Below are positions 39,093 to 39,306 of a DNA stretch of 39,306 bases, one piece after another. Where the stretch lies: NCBI GenBank assembly GCA_035637315.1, contig DASPXK010000385.1, forward strand, positions 1 to 39,306, given 5' to 3'. The translations under genes were made by a program, and so were the position numbers. Below the pieces are notes generated by a model. The model was not told where the DNA came from. It made no database searches and saw nothing but the letters and a program-made list of their open reading frames with translations. Each line of letters begins with the position of its first letter. The stretch's first letter is position 1. The stretch is from DASPXK01 sp035637315 (GTDB taxonomy: Bacteria > Chloroflexota > UBA6077 > JACCZL01).

Positions 39093-39306
39093 TTACACCT
39101 GCTCCTTTCTCGGATGCTGACGATTCCAGGCCGTGACGAACTCCAGTGGGGTGAGGTAGCCGAGCGCGCCTGGTGGGGGCGCACGGTGTTGTAGACGACT
39201 TCCCAGGTTCGCAGCTGGGCGCCCAGCTCGGCCACCGTCGGGGCTGCGAAACTGCACTCGTAGAACTCCTCGGTGTGAGTCCGCTGGGCGCGCTCGACGG
39301 CGCCGT
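39093..39306 (-). pseudogene. C-terminal part of an IS481/IS3-type transposase, frameshifted and cut by the window edge
   Basis: The minus strand reads AVERAQRTHTEEFYEC, then LGAQLRTWEVVYNTVRPHQA in one frame. It continues LGYLTPLEFVTAWNRQHPRK and EQV-stop (39093-39095) in another. This is the end of a DDE integrase-core transposase (RPHQALGYLTP). The frame changes near 39162-39170, where GCGCGC looks to have two extra bases or one missing. The 5' part lies outside the window. The 298 bases 38795-39092 hold no gene; one end of the element may lie near 39060, but I cannot prove a terminal repeat. Confidence 0.85.

Overview
This is a 39.3 kb window of high-GC bacterial DNA. Genes use Shine-Dalgarno leaders and frequent GTG or TTG starts. 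A non-photosynthetic Chloroflexota-like soil or thermal bacterium is my best guess. It rests on the mix of GT-C glycosyltransferases, zinc-ribbon membrane proteins, a ScyD/ScyE-like propeller, an orphan tatA, and intergenic repeats of a kind I recall from that phylum. The phylum is an inference and has not been tested.

Left part (1-12.6 kb), mostly housekeeping: the end of a membrane protein; a coiled-coil protein; a stand-alone response-regulator receiver; PcrA/UvrD helicase; tRNA-Leu(CAG) with its promoter; an M19 dipeptidase. Then come an acyl-CoA dehydrogenase and an APH-type kinase in tandem, the two halves of the ACAD10/11-type 4-hydroxyacyl-CoA pathway. An MFS transporter, an amidohydrolase and a secreted protein run on the minus strand. 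The junctions between these last genes carry palindromic repeats, several of which run into the ends of the coding sequences.

Middle (11.4-29.9 kb): a mosaic built from recurring modules. These are membrane-anchored SGNH hydrolase/acyltransferase-like proteins, GT-C membrane glycosyltransferases, a methyltransferase, a pair of paralogous zinc-ribbon proteins (one fused in frame to a DedA protein) and a pair of paralogous small secreted proteins. TatA, YkvA, an acid-phosphatase-like phosphoesterase and a Nudix hydrolase are interspersed. Decayed fragments of the methyltransferase, a GT-C enzyme and the Nudix gene lie between intact genes, so the region has been shaped by duplication and deletion.

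Right part (29.9-38 kb): a tight minus-strand operon read from high to low coordinates: ScyD/ScyE-like lipoprotein, GT-C, SGNH, GT-C, GT-C, SGNH (frameshifted). Together with the middle part there are five GT-C and four SGNH genes. The most economical reading is a surface-glycan system in which polyprenyl-phosphate-sugar transferases place sugars outside the membrane and SGNH proteins modify them (for example by acylation); this is inference. A secreted protein and a frameshifted, edge-truncated IS transposase close the window.

The most unusual layer is the repeats. There are four loci of 7-bp tandem repeats with inverted arms (three different heptamers) and at least four other palindrome families. 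They sit at gene junctions, supply start codons, stop codons or terminal residues, and in two GT-C genes are inserted in frame inside the coding sequence.
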